From Pseudomonas sp. FP1742 (GTDB taxonomy: Bacteria; Pseudomonadota; Gammaproteobacteria; Pseudomonadales; Pseudomonadaceae): a stretch of 64,000 nucleotides of DNA. Positions 10,504-18,354 of the stretch are shown piece after piece. The stretch spans positions 6,448,001 through 6,512,000 of the forward strand of contig NZ_CP117460.1 in assembly GCF_030687145.1 (NCBI RefSeq). Reading direction: 5' to 3'. The position numbers and the translations under genes were made by a program. The notes below the pieces were generated by a model, which was given only the letters and a program-made list of their open reading frames with translations, was not told the origin of the DNA and ran no database searches. Within the stretch, counting starts at the first letter, position 1; every line of letters begins with the position of its first letter.

Positions 10504-12609
10504 ATGCCGAGCATAGACGCCCTCGCCGATCGCTTATCGACCTACCTCGGCAAGGACCAGGTCAACCTGGTCCGCCGAGCGTACTTCTACGCCGAACAAG
10601 CCCACGACGGCCAACGCCGCCGTAGCGGTGAGGCGTACGTCACGCATCCTCTTGCGGTGGCGAATATTCTTGCCGACATGCACATGGACCATCAGAGCCT
10701 GATGGCGGCCATGCTGCATGACGTGATCGAAGACACCGGTATTGCCAAGGAAGCGCTGCAAGCGCAGTTCGGCGAAACCGTGGCCGAACTGGTCGACGGG
10801 GTCAGCAAACTGACCCAGATGAACTTCGAGACCAAAGCCGAAGCCCAAGCGGAAAACTTCCAGAAAATGGCCATGGCCATGGCGCGCGACATTCGCGTAA
10901 TCCTGGTCAAACTGGCCGACCGCCTGCACAACATGCGTACCCTGGAAGTGCTGTCCGGCGAAAAACGCCGGCGGATCGCCAAGGAAACCCTGGAAATCTA
11001 TGCGCCCATCGCCAACCGGCTGGGCATGCACGCCATCCGCATAGAATTCGAAGACCTCGGCTTCAAGGCCATGCACCCGATGCGTTCCGCGCGGATCAAC
11101 CAGGCGGTCAAACGCGCCCGGGGCAACCGCAAGGAAATCGTCAACAAGATCGAAGAGTCCCTCAGCCACTGCCTGGCCATCGACGGCATCCAGGGCGAGG
11201 TCAGCGGTCGTCAGAAACACCTCTACGGCATCTACAAGAAAATGCGCGGCAAGCGTCGGGCCTTCAACGAGATCATGGACGTCTACGCGTTCCGGATCAT
11301 CGTCGACAAGGTCGACACCTGCTACCGCGTGCTGGGTGCCGTGCACAATTTGTACAAACCGTTGCCGGGGCGCTTCAAGGATTACATCGCGATCCCCAAG
11401 GCCAACGGCTACCAGTCGCTGCACACCACGCTGTTCGGCATGCACGGTGTACCGATCGAGATCCAGATCCGCACCCGTGAAATGGAAGAGATGGCCAACA
11501 ACGGCATCGCCGCCCACTGGCTGTACAAATCCAGCGGCGACGAGCAGCCAAAAGGCACTCATGCCCGCGCCCGCCAGTGGGTCAAAGGCGTGCTGGAAAT
11601 GCAGCAACGGGCCGGCAACTCGCTGGAATTCATCGAGAGTGTGAAGATCGACCTGTTCCCGGACGAGGTCTATGTGTTCACGCCCAAGGGCCGGATCATG
11701 GAGCTGCCCAAAGGCTCCACGGCGGTCGACTTCGCTTACGCGGTGCATACCGACGTGGGCAACAGCTGCATTGCCTGCCGGATCAACCGTCGTCTCGCGC
11801 CGCTGTCCGAACCGCTGCAAAGCGGCTCCACGGTCGAGATCGTCAGCGCCCCCGGCGCGCGGCCGAACCCGGCGTGGCTCAACTTCGTGGTCACCGGCAA
11901 AGCGCGGACCCACATCCGCCATGCGCTGAAACTGCAACGCCGCTCCGAATCCATCAGCCTCGGCGAACGCCTGCTGAACAAGGTGCTCAACGGCTTCGAC
12001 AGCTCCCTGGAAAAAATTCCGGCCGAGCGTGTGCAGTTGATGCTCCACGAATACCGCCTCGAATTGATCGAAGACCTGCTCGAAGACATCGGACTGGGCA
12101 ATCGCATGGCTTACGTAGTCGCCCGACGCCTGCTCGGCGAAGGCGAACAGCTGCCGAGCCCGGAAGGTCCGCTGGCGATTCGCGGCACCGAAGGCCTGGT
12201 GCTCAGTTACGCCAAGTGCTGCACGCCGATCCCTGGCGACCCGATCGTTGGCCATCTGTCCGCCGGCAAAGGGATGGTGGTGCACCTGGACAACTGCCGC
12301 AACATCAGCGAAATCCGCCACAACCCGGAAAAATGCATCCAGCTCTCGTGGGCCAAGGATGTCACCGGCGAATTCAACGTCGAGCTGCGCGTCGAACTGG
12401 AACACCAGCGTGGCCTGATCGCCCTGCTGGCCAGCAGCGTCAACGCGGCCGACGGTAATATCGAAAAAATCAGCATGGACGAACGCGACGGTCGTATCAG
12501 CGTGGTCCAACTGGTGGTCAGCGTGCACGACCGCGTGCACCTGGCCCGCGTGATCAAGAAACTGCGCGCCCTGACCGGGGTCATCCGCATCACCCGCATG
12601 CGCGCGTAG
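10504..12609 (+). CDS. spoT: Bifunctional (p)ppGpp synthetase/hydrolase SpoT
   Basis: 701 residues with the full Rel/Spo layout. The N-terminal HD hydrolase carries YVTHPLAVANIL and the metal site LHDVIEDT (His72-Asp73); the synthetase region contains FKDYIAIPKANGYQSLHTTL near residue 290-310; the TGS domain starts around 385 (DEVYVFTPKGRIMELPKGST); a zinc-finger-like YAKCCTPIPGDPIVGHLS is at about 570; and an ACT domain closes the protein. An intact hydrolase site separates it from RelA. The downstream neighbour ridA starts 24 bases later. Confidence 0.97.
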   Translation: MPSIDALADRLSTYLGKDQVNLVRRAYFYAEQAHDGQRRRSGEAYVTHPLAVANILADMHMDHQSLMAAMLHDVIEDTGIAKEALQAQFGETVAELVDGVSKLTQMNFETKAEAQAENFQKMAMAMARDIRVILVKLADRLHNMRTLEVLSGEKRRRIAKETLEIYAPIANRLGMHAIRIEFEDLGFKAMHPMRSARINQAVKRARGNRKEIVNKIEESLSHCLAIDGIQGEVSGRQKHLYGIYKKMRGKRRAFNEIMDVYAFRIIVDKVDTCYRVLGAVHNLYKPLPGRFKDYIAIPKANGYQSLHTTLFGMHGVPIEIQIRTREMEEMANNGIAAHWLYKSSGDEQPKGTHARARQWVKGVLEMQQRAGNSLEFIESVKIDLFPDEVYVFTPKGRIMELPKGSTAVDFAYAVHTDVGNSCIACRINRRLAPLSEPLQSGSTVEIVSAPGARPNPAWLNFVVTGKARTHIRHALKLQRRSESISLGERLLNKVLNGFDSSLEKIPAERVQLMLHEYRLELIEDLLEDIGLGNRMAYVVARRLLGEGEQLPSPEGPLAIRGTEGLVLSYAKCCTPIPGDPIVGHLSAGKGMVVHLDNCRNISEIRHNPEKCIQLSWAKDVTGEFNVELRVELEHQRGLIALLASSVNAADGNIEKISMDERDGRISVVQLVVSVHDRVHLARVIKKLRALTGVIRITRMRA

Positions 12610-12633
12610 CCCACCCTTCACAAGGAGTCATAC

Positions 12634-13014
12634 ATGACCAAGACCGTTATCAACAGCGACAAGGCCCCGGCCGCCATCGGTACTTACTCCCAGGCGATCA
12701 AGGCTGGCAACACCGTCTACATGTCGGGTCAGATTCCTCTGGACCCAAAAACCATGGAACTGGTCGAAGGCTTCGAAGCCCAGACCGTCCAGGTGTTCGA
12801 GAACCTCAAAGCCGTGGCTGAAGCCGCCGGTGGTTCGTTCAAAGACATCGTCAAACTGAACATTTTCCTGACCGACCTGAGCCACTTCGCCAAGGTCAAC
12901 GAGATCATGGGCAAGTACTTCGACCAGCCTTACCCAGCCCGCGCCGCCATCGGCGTTGCAGCCCTGCCAAAGGGTTCGCAGGTTGAAATGGATGCCATTC
13001 TGGTCATCGAGTAA
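12634..13014 (+). CDS. ridA: RidA family enamine/imine deaminase
   Basis: Removes reactive 2-aminoacrylate-type intermediates produced by PLP enzymes. 126 residues. The N-terminus [31 protein letters not shown] and the C-terminal [20 protein letters not shown], with the catalytic-site arginine in PARAA, identify the RidA/YjgF subgroup. RBS AAGGAG precedes ATG. Likely co-transcribed with spoT. Confidence 0.95.
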   Translation: MTKTVINSDKAPAAIGTYSQAIKAGNTVYMSGQIPLDPKTMELVEGFEAQTVQVFENLKAVAEAAGGSFKDIVKLNIFLTDLSHFAKVNEIMGKYFDQPYPARAAIGVAALPKGSQVEMDAILVIE

Positions 13015-13021
13015 TGTGTCT

Positions 13022-13045
13022 GGCGCAGCCTTGCGAGGCTGCGCC
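13022..13045. terminator. GC-rich hairpin after ridA
   Basis: GGCGCAGCC and GGCTGCGCC pair perfectly over a 6-base loop eight bases beyond the ridA stop. No T-run follows, so attenuation or mRNA protection is as likely as termination. Confidence 0.5.
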
Positions 13046-13083
13046 GACTGATCTTGTACAAAGGGTTCTGAAAGGATTCCACC

Positions 13084-13824
13084 ATGCGCCACGCGCTAGC
13101 TCTCTCGCTGGTCGCCCTACTCTTGGGCGGATGTGCCAGCAACCCTGCCGACCGTGATATCAGCGGCACCTGGATCAACCAGGTGGCGATCGATGCCGCA
13201 TCCAAAGGCGGCCCCCTGCGTGAAGCGCTCCAGGCCTATGGCCCGAATCTGGAATGGAACGTCAACACCAGAGCCGGTCAGGCCCGCTACACCAATGGTT
13301 TTGAAAACGTCGAAGGCAAGCTGCTGGGCGAAAAGTCCGGCGCCTGGAATGTCGACTTTTATGGCAGCTCCGCCAGCGAGCTGAAGCGTGATGGCAAGCG
13401 ACTGAGCCAGGCTGCCAACGACAACGAGCCCGAGCAAATCTTCGACCGTGCATCGGTCCAGGTTCCGGAAGGCGCGCCGATTGGCGCCAGTTTCGAGCGG
13501 GCGCTGTATTCGGCTTACATGGGCGGCAGCTGGAAAATCCTCAGCGGCCCAGGCGAAGGCAACACCGTGCAATTCCAGGCCGATGGCCAGGTTGCCGGCC
13601 TGCCCGGTGCAGATCGCTATGCCCTGTGCCTGGCGGGCGATTGCGCGTCGATGAGCGGCGGCAACGATAACATCTGGCTGCAGGCGAACGGCCAGGGCAA
13701 TACCTGGATCTTTGCGCGCAAGGGCAAGGAACTGGAGATTTTCCAGACCGTGAATACCGCTCTGGCGGACGAGATGCCTTCGTTTACGCCGGGTGATCGC
13801 AAATGGTTGCTGGAAAAGCAGTAA
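13084..13824 (+). CDS. Putative lipoprotein of unknown function
   Basis: 246 residues with a lipoprotein signal: a short hydrophobic stretch ending LLLGGCASN, giving Cys17 as the lipidated residue; Asn follows two positions later, so the +2 residue is Ala-Ser rather than Asp, favouring outer-membrane sorting. The rest (DISGTWINQVAIDAASKGGP ...) is soluble and beta-rich by appearance, with Gly-rich repeats around SMSGGNDNIWLQANGQGN. It takes the position of the uncharacterised gene after ridA in other Pseudomonas. I recognise no named domain. Confidence 0.8.
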   Translation: MRHALALSLVALLLGGCASNPADRDISGTWINQVAIDAASKGGPLREALQAYGPNLEWNVNTRAGQARYTNGFENVEGKLLGEKSGAWNVDFYGSSASELKRDGKRLSQAANDNEPEQIFDRASVQVPEGAPIGASFERALYSAYMGGSWKILSGPGEGNTVQFQADGQVAGLPGADRYALCLAGDCASMSGGNDNIWLQANGQGNTWIFARKGKELEIFQTVNTALADEMPSFTPGDRKWLLEKQ

Positions 13825-13853
13825 CCCGGCCCTGAGGCCAATGCAGAACCCAT

Positions 13854-13941
13854 GTGGGAGCGGGCTTGCTCGCGAAAGGGGTGTAACAGTCAGCGATGAT
13901 GTTGAATGTTATGGCCCCTTCGCGAGCAAGCCCGCTCCCAC
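13854..13941. repeat. REP-type inverted repeat
   Basis: GTGGGAGCGGGCTTGCTCGC at 13854 pairs with GCGAGCAAGCCCGCTCCCAC ending at 13941; one bulged base in an arm of about 28. Lies between convergent genes. Confidence 0.9.
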
Positions 13942-13964
13942 TTTTGGTTTGTGGTGACTGGAAG

Positions 13965-14822
13965 TCAGCAGCGGCCTTCAAGGATCGCCGCATAACCTTC
14001 ACGGAAACTCGGATACTTCGGCGTCCAGCCCAACGCCTTCGCCCGGGCGTTGCTGCAGCGCTTGCTGCCGGCACGACGCACACTGGCGTCATCGGCCCAT
14101 TCGGTCACGCCCAGGTACTCACGCAACCAACCCACCACCTCTGCCATTGGCGCAGGCGCATCGTCGACACCGATGTAGTCATCATCCAGCGTCACGCCGC
14201 GCCGATCCGCCTGCAGCAGGAACGCCAGCAACCCCGCCGCGTCGTCGACGTGAATGCGGTTGGCGTACAACGGCGGATCGATTGCCACGCGATAACCGCG
14301 ACGAACCTGAGTCAGCAGCCACTCTCGACCCGGTCCATAAATACCGGTCAGGCGCACGATGCTGGCGGGGATGCCACTATCACGCGCCACTTGCTCGGCC
14401 TCCAGCATCAAACGCCCCGAGTAACCGCCCGCCACCGTCGGCGAGGTTTCATCGATCCACTCACCTTCCTGCTGTCCGTAAACACTGCTGCTGGAAACAA
14501 ACAGAATGCGCTTTGGCTGCTGGCCATGTTGTTTCAACCACCCCAGCACATGCTGCAAACCCTCAACATAAGCAGCGCGATACCCCGCCTCGTCGTGGTC
14601 GGTGGCGGCGGCGCTGTACACCAGATAATCCAGCGGCGCGGTCGGCCAGTCAGCCGGGCATTGCGCGCTGAACAAGTCACCCGCAACGCCCACCACACCG
14701 CTCGGCAAGCGCGACACAGTGCGGCGCAGACCATAAACCTGCCAGTGGCCGGCCAGCAATTGCGTGGCCAGACGGCTGCCGACATCACCGCAGCCGGCGA
14801 TCAAAACAGAAGGCGCGGACAT
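13965..14822 (-). CDS. NAD(P)-binding SDR-family epimerase-like protein
   Basis: 285 residues with an N-terminal Rossmann motif VLIAGCGDVGSRLATQLL. The extended-SDR pattern continues with VYSAAATDHDEAGYRAAYVE, the serine strand FVSSSSVYGQQEGEWIDE and IVRLTGIYGPGREWL. The catalytic tyrosine equivalent reads YSGRL, so the Lys of the usual YxxxK is Leu; this is common in atypical SDRs of the YeeZ type, and the substrate is unknown. Convergent to the lipoprotein gene. Confidence 0.85.
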   Translation of the reverse strand: MSAPSVLIAGCGDVGSRLATQLLAGHWQVYGLRRTVSRLPSGVVGVAGDLFSAQCPADWPTAPLDYLVYSAAATDHDEAGYRAAYVEGLQHVLGWLKQHGQQPKRILFVSSSSVYGQQEGEWIDETSPTVAGGYSGRLMLEAEQVARDSGIPASIVRLTGIYGPGREWLLTQVRRGYRVAIDPPLYANRIHVDDAAGLLAFLLQADRRGVTLDDDYIGVDDAPAPMAEVVGWLREYLGVTEWADDASVRRAGSKRCSNARAKALGWTPKYPSFREGYAAILEGRC

Positions 14823-15012
14823 CAGAAAACTCCCTCAAGAAAGGTACAGACTAGCGCCCGAAATGGATGAGCAGCTAACAATGGAGGAAAAAAAGAGACG
14901 CTATTACTTTTGTTAACAAGAATTAATTGCAATAATGCCAGCCACTTTTGTTCTCGGCCTTACGAGGCCTGGAAGAGCATCTACCGTTTTTTCTTTCTCA
15001 GGTCCGGCCAGC

Positions 15013-15963
15013 ATGACACCCAATCAATTCCCCGCTTCGCCTACCAAACGACCTCGCGCCTGGAGCACGGTAGCCGCCCTGCTGCTCAGCCTGATGCTGG
15101 CGCCGACCGCCGTATACGCCGATGCGCAAGCGCCGGCCACACAGCCTGCGGCCACTCAAACACCAGCCGCTCAAGCCGCACCTGCCGCGACCGATCCGGT
15201 CCAGGCCGTAGACGCCGCTGACATGCCGCAAGCTCTCGAAGCCGACAACTCCCTGGGCATGGCCCACGACCTGTCGCCATGGGGCATGTATAAGAACGCC
15301 GATATTATCGTGAAAATCGTGATGATCGGCCTGGCCATCGCCTCGATCATCACCTGGACCATCTGGATCGCCAAGGGCTTCGAGCTGTTAGGCGCCAAGC
15401 GTCGTCTGCGCGTTGAAATCGCCCACCTGAAAAAAGCCGCCACCCTTAAGGAAGCCAGCACGACGGCGGCCAAGGCAGGCACCCTGGCCAACCTGCTGGT
15501 CCATGACGCGCTGGAAGAAATGCGCCTGTCGGCCAACAGCCGCGAGAAAGAAGGCATCAAGGAACGCGTGAGCTTCCGCCTGGAGCGCCTCGTCGCAGCC
15601 TGCGGGCGCAACATGAGCAGCGGCACCGGCGTGCTGGCCACCATCGGTTCAACCGCGCCGTTCGTCGGCCTGTTCGGCACCGTGTGGGGCATCATGAACA
15701 GCTTCATCGGCATCGCCAAAACCCAGACCACCAACCTCGCCGTCGTGGCTCCCGGCATCGCCGAAGCCCTGCTGGCGACCGCGCTGGGCTTGGTGGCAGC
15801 GATTCCTGCGGTGGTCATCTACAACGTCTTCGCCCGCTCCATCGCCGGTTACAAGGCGCAAGTGTCCGACGCCTCGGCGGAAGTCCTGCTGCTGGTCAGC
15901 CGCGACCTCGACCACCTGCCGCCCGAGCGCAGCTCGCAACCGCACATGGTGAAAGTGGGGTAA
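15013..15963 (+). CDS. exbB: TonB-system proton channel subunit ExbB (long periplasmic form)
   Basis: 316 residues. With ExbD it converts proton motive force into TonB movement for uptake through outer-membrane receptors. An N-terminal signal segment (VAALLLSLMLAPTAVYADA) is followed by an Ala/Pro/Gln-rich periplasmic stretch, then three membrane segments of the MotA/TolQ/ExbB family, with IGSTAPFVGLFGTVWGIMNS and GIAEALLATALGLVAAIPAV as hallmarks. ATG at 15013 is chosen because it starts the signal peptide; an upstream in-frame ATG at 14935 adds an unlikely 26 residues. exbD starts seven bases after. Confidence 0.94.
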   Translation: MTPNQFPASPTKRPRAWSTVAALLLSLMLAPTAVYADAQAPATQPAATQTPAAQAAPAATDPVQAVDAADMPQALEADNSLGMAHDLSPWGMYKNADIIVKIVMIGLAIASIITWTIWIAKGFELLGAKRRLRVEIAHLKKAATLKEASTTAAKAGTLANLLVHDALEEMRLSANSREKEGIKERVSFRLERLVAACGRNMSSGTGVLATIGSTAPFVGLFGTVWGIMNSFIGIAKTQTTNLAVVAPGIAEALLATALGLVAAIPAVVIYNVFARSIAGYKAQVSDASAEVLLLVSRDLDHLPPERSSQPHMVKVG

Positions 15964-15969
15964 TCGGCC

Positions 15970-16398
15970 ATGGGCCTGCATTTGAAAGAAGGCGCAGACG
16001 ACGATCTGGCCGAGAACCACGAAATCAACGTCACCCCGTTCATTGACGTGATGCTGGTGCTGTTGATCATCTTCATGGTGGCCGCTCCCTTGGCCACCGT
16101 GGACATCAAGGTCGACCTGCCCGCCTCCACCGCCAAACCGGCGCCGCGACCAGAGAAACCGGTATTTCTCAGCGTGAAAGCTGACCAGCGCCTGTTCCTC
16201 GGCGAAGACGAAGTGAAGGCCGAAACCCTCGGCGCCACACTCGACGCCAAGACCCAGGGCAAGAAAGACACGACGATCTTCTTCCAGGCCGATAAAGGCG
16301 TGGACTACGGCGACCTGATGAGCGTGATGGACGCCCTGCGCGCCGCCGGTTACCTGAAGGTCGGCCTGGTCGGACTCGAGACGGCAGCCAAGAAATGA
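15970..16398 (+). CDS. exbD: TonB-system subunit ExbD
   Basis: 142 residues. One N-terminal membrane helix with the essential aspartate (EINVTPFIDVMLVLLIIFMV) followed by a periplasmic domain. Part of exbB-exbD-tonB; its TGA overlaps the tonB ATG by four bases (ATGA), which implies coupled translation. Confidence 0.96.
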   Translation: MGLHLKEGADDDLAENHEINVTPFIDVMLVLLIIFMVAAPLATVDIKVDLPASTAKPAPRPEKPVFLSVKADQRLFLGEDEVKAETLGATLDAKTQGKKDTTIFFQADKGVDYGDLMSVMDALRAAGYLKVGLVGLETAAKK

Positions 16399-17141
16399 TC
16401 AACACGCGCCAAAAGCTGACGCGTTACAGCGCAAGCCTGGCCGTGGTGCTGGGCGTCCATGCGCTGGCCATTGCGCTGGCGCTGAACTGGACGTCGCGCC
16501 CGCCGATCGAACTGCCGCCGCAGGCGATGATGGTCGAGCTGGCGCCGCTTCCGGCCCCGCCACCGCCCGCACCGCCGAAGGTGATCACGCCTCCGCAGCC
16601 ACCGGCACCGGTGGAAGAACTGCCGATTCCAAAACTCGCTGAAGCGCCGAAGGCCGAGATTGCCGTGCCCAAGCCGGTAAAACCCAAGCCAAAGCCTCAA
16701 CCGCCCAAGCCTGTGGAGAAAAAGCCGGAGCCACCGAAGGAAAAGCCTTCCGAGGAGAAGCCTAGCGACACGCAGCCAACCCAGGCGCCAACGGAGAAGT
16801 CCGCTCAGCCGGCTCCCGGTCCATCGCCCGCGCAACAAGCCGCCAAGGCCAGTTGGCAAGGCACCCTGCTCGCGCACCTGGCCAAGTACAAAAAGTACCC
16901 GGCCAGCGCACAGCAACGCGGCAAGGAAGGTTTGAACCGTCTGCGCTTTGTGGTGGATGCCGAAGGTAACGTGCTGTCGTTCGAACTGGTGGGCCGCTCC
17001 GGCAATGCCGACCTGGACCGGGCCACCCTGGAGATGATCCGCCGCGCCCAACCGCTGCCCAAGCCACCGGCCGACATGCTGAACAACGGCACCATCGAAA
17101 TCGTTGCACCGTTTGTTTACTCGCTGGAACGACGCCGCTAA
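16395..17141 (+). CDS. tonB: TonB energy-transducing protein
   Basis: 248 residues. A single N-terminal membrane anchor (SLAVVLGVHALAIALALNW) is followed by a long Pro/Lys/Glu-rich spacer from about 40 to 145 that spans the periplasm, and a C-terminal domain with YPASAQQRGKEGLNRLRFVV and the conserved R..QPLP block that contacts TonB boxes. It ends the exbBD-tonB operon; a REP hairpin follows 17 bases later. Confidence 0.95.
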   Translation: MINTRQKLTRYSASLAVVLGVHALAIALALNWTSRPPIELPPQAMMVELAPLPAPPPPAPPKVITPPQPPAPVEELPIPKLAEAPKAEIAVPKPVKPKPKPQPPKPVEKKPEPPKEKPSEEKPSDTQPTQAPTEKSAQPAPGPSPAQQAAKASWQGTLLAHLAKYKKYPASAQQRGKEGLNRLRFVVDAEGNVLSFELVGRSGNADLDRATLEMIRRAQPLPKPPADMLNNGTIEIVAPFVYSLERRR

Positions 17142-17157
17142 AACACCGCCGAAGCAA

Positions 17158-17247
17158 TGTGGGAGCGGGCTTGCTCGCGAATACGGTGTGACAGTCGATA
17201 TCAACTTTGACTGACACACCGTATTCGCGAGCAAGCCCGCTCCCACA
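17158..17247. repeat. REP-type hairpin with 33-bp perfect arms
   Basis: Arms 17158-17190 and 17215-17247 are exact complements over all 33 bases; inner CAGTC/GACTG adds pairing. Longest and best preserved of the REP elements here. Confidence 0.93.
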
Positions 17248-17415
17248 GGTTCTTTGGCGGCTACAAAACCTGTGAGGGCACCAAAAGGTGCCTTTTTGCA
17301 TATCTGGAAACGCCAAACCTGCATTGCCCAGTGTCACTTAGCACACTCAGTCTGATAACGTGCGTCTATCGATTGCAGCCGGTATGCTTGGCCCGCAACT
17401 TCATGGACGCTTGCT

Positions 17416-18345
17416 ATGACTCTCACAGAATTACGCTACATCGTTACCCTCGCCCAAGAGCAGCACTTCGGCCACGCGGCCGAGCGTTGCCACGTCAGCC
17501 AGCCAACCCTGTCGGTGGGCGTGAAAAAGCTTGAAGACGAGCTCGGTGTGCTGATTTTCGAGCGCAGCAAGAGCGCCGTGCGCCTGACCCCGGTGGGTGA
17601 AGGCATTGTCGCCCAGGCGCAAAAAGTCCTGGAACAGGCCCAAGGCATCCGCGAACTGGCCCAGGCCGGCAAGAACCAGCTGACCGCCCCGCTGAAAGTC
17701 GGCGCGATCTACACCGTCGGCCCGTACCTGTTCCCGCACCTGATTCCACAACTGCACCGGGTCGCCCCGCAGATGCCGTTGTACATCGAAGAAAACTTCA
17801 CCCACGTGCTGCGCGACAAACTGCGCAACGGCGAGCTCGACGCGATCATCATCGCCCTGCCGTTCAACGAAGCCGACGTGCTGACCTTGCAGCTCTACGA
17901 TGAGCCGTTCTACGTCCTGATGCCGGCCCAGCACCCGTGGACGCAAAAAGAATCCATCGACGCCGCTCTGCTCAACGACAAGAGCCTGCTGCTGCTCGGC
18001 GAAGGCCACTGCTTCCGCGATCAAGTGCTGGAAGCCTGCCCGACCCTGGCCAAAGGCAACGACGGCGCCAAGCACACCACGGTGGAATCAAGCTCGCTGG
18101 AAACCATCCGCCACATGGTCGCCTCTGGCCTGGGCATTTCGATCCTGCCGCTGTCGGCGGTGGACAGCCACCACTACGCCCCCGGCGTGATCGAAGTGCG
18201 CCCACTGAGCGCGCCCGTACCGTTCCGCACCGTGGCCATCGCCTGGCGCGCGAGCTTTCCACGGCCCAAGGCGATTGAAATCCTCGCCGACTCCATTCGC
18301 CTGTGCTCGGTGGCCAAGCCGCCCGCGCCGGTGGTGGCCGGTTAA
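17416..18345 (+). CDS. oxyR: Hydrogen peroxide sensor OxyR (LysR family)
   Basis: 309 residues. LysR-type helix-turn-helix at 1-60 (AAERCHVSQPTLSVGVKKLE) and a periplasmic-binding-like regulatory domain. The peroxide-sensing cysteines are Cys199 (GEGHCFRDQ) and Cys208 (LEACP), the exact numbering of E. coli and P. aeruginosa OxyR. Activates catalase and peroxidase genes when the disulfide forms. recG follows nine bases later, the oxyR-recG operon known in Pseudomonas. Confidence 0.97.
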   Translation: MTLTELRYIVTLAQEQHFGHAAERCHVSQPTLSVGVKKLEDELGVLIFERSKSAVRLTPVGEGIVAQAQKVLEQAQGIRELAQAGKNQLTAPLKVGAIYTVGPYLFPHLIPQLHRVAPQMPLYIEENFTHVLRDKLRNGELDAIIIALPFNEADVLTLQLYDEPFYVLMPAQHPWTQKESIDAALLNDKSLLLLGEGHCFRDQVLEACPTLAKGNDGAKHTTVESSSLETIRHMVASGLGISILPLSAVDSHHYAPGVIEVRPLSAPVPFRTVAIAWRASFPRPKAIEILADSIRLCSVAKPPAPVVAG

Positions 18346-18354
18346 GTCGCTGTC

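Noticed and set aside
10534..12621. 695-codon open frame antisense to spoT
   Set aside because: GC-rich codon structure of spoT creates open complementary frames; product is His/Asp/Val-rich without motifs, and spoT is certain.
14880..15012. Fur box upstream of exbB
   Set aside because: The region is AT-rich (AATTAATTGCAATAATG) but matches the 19-base Fur consensus at too few positions.
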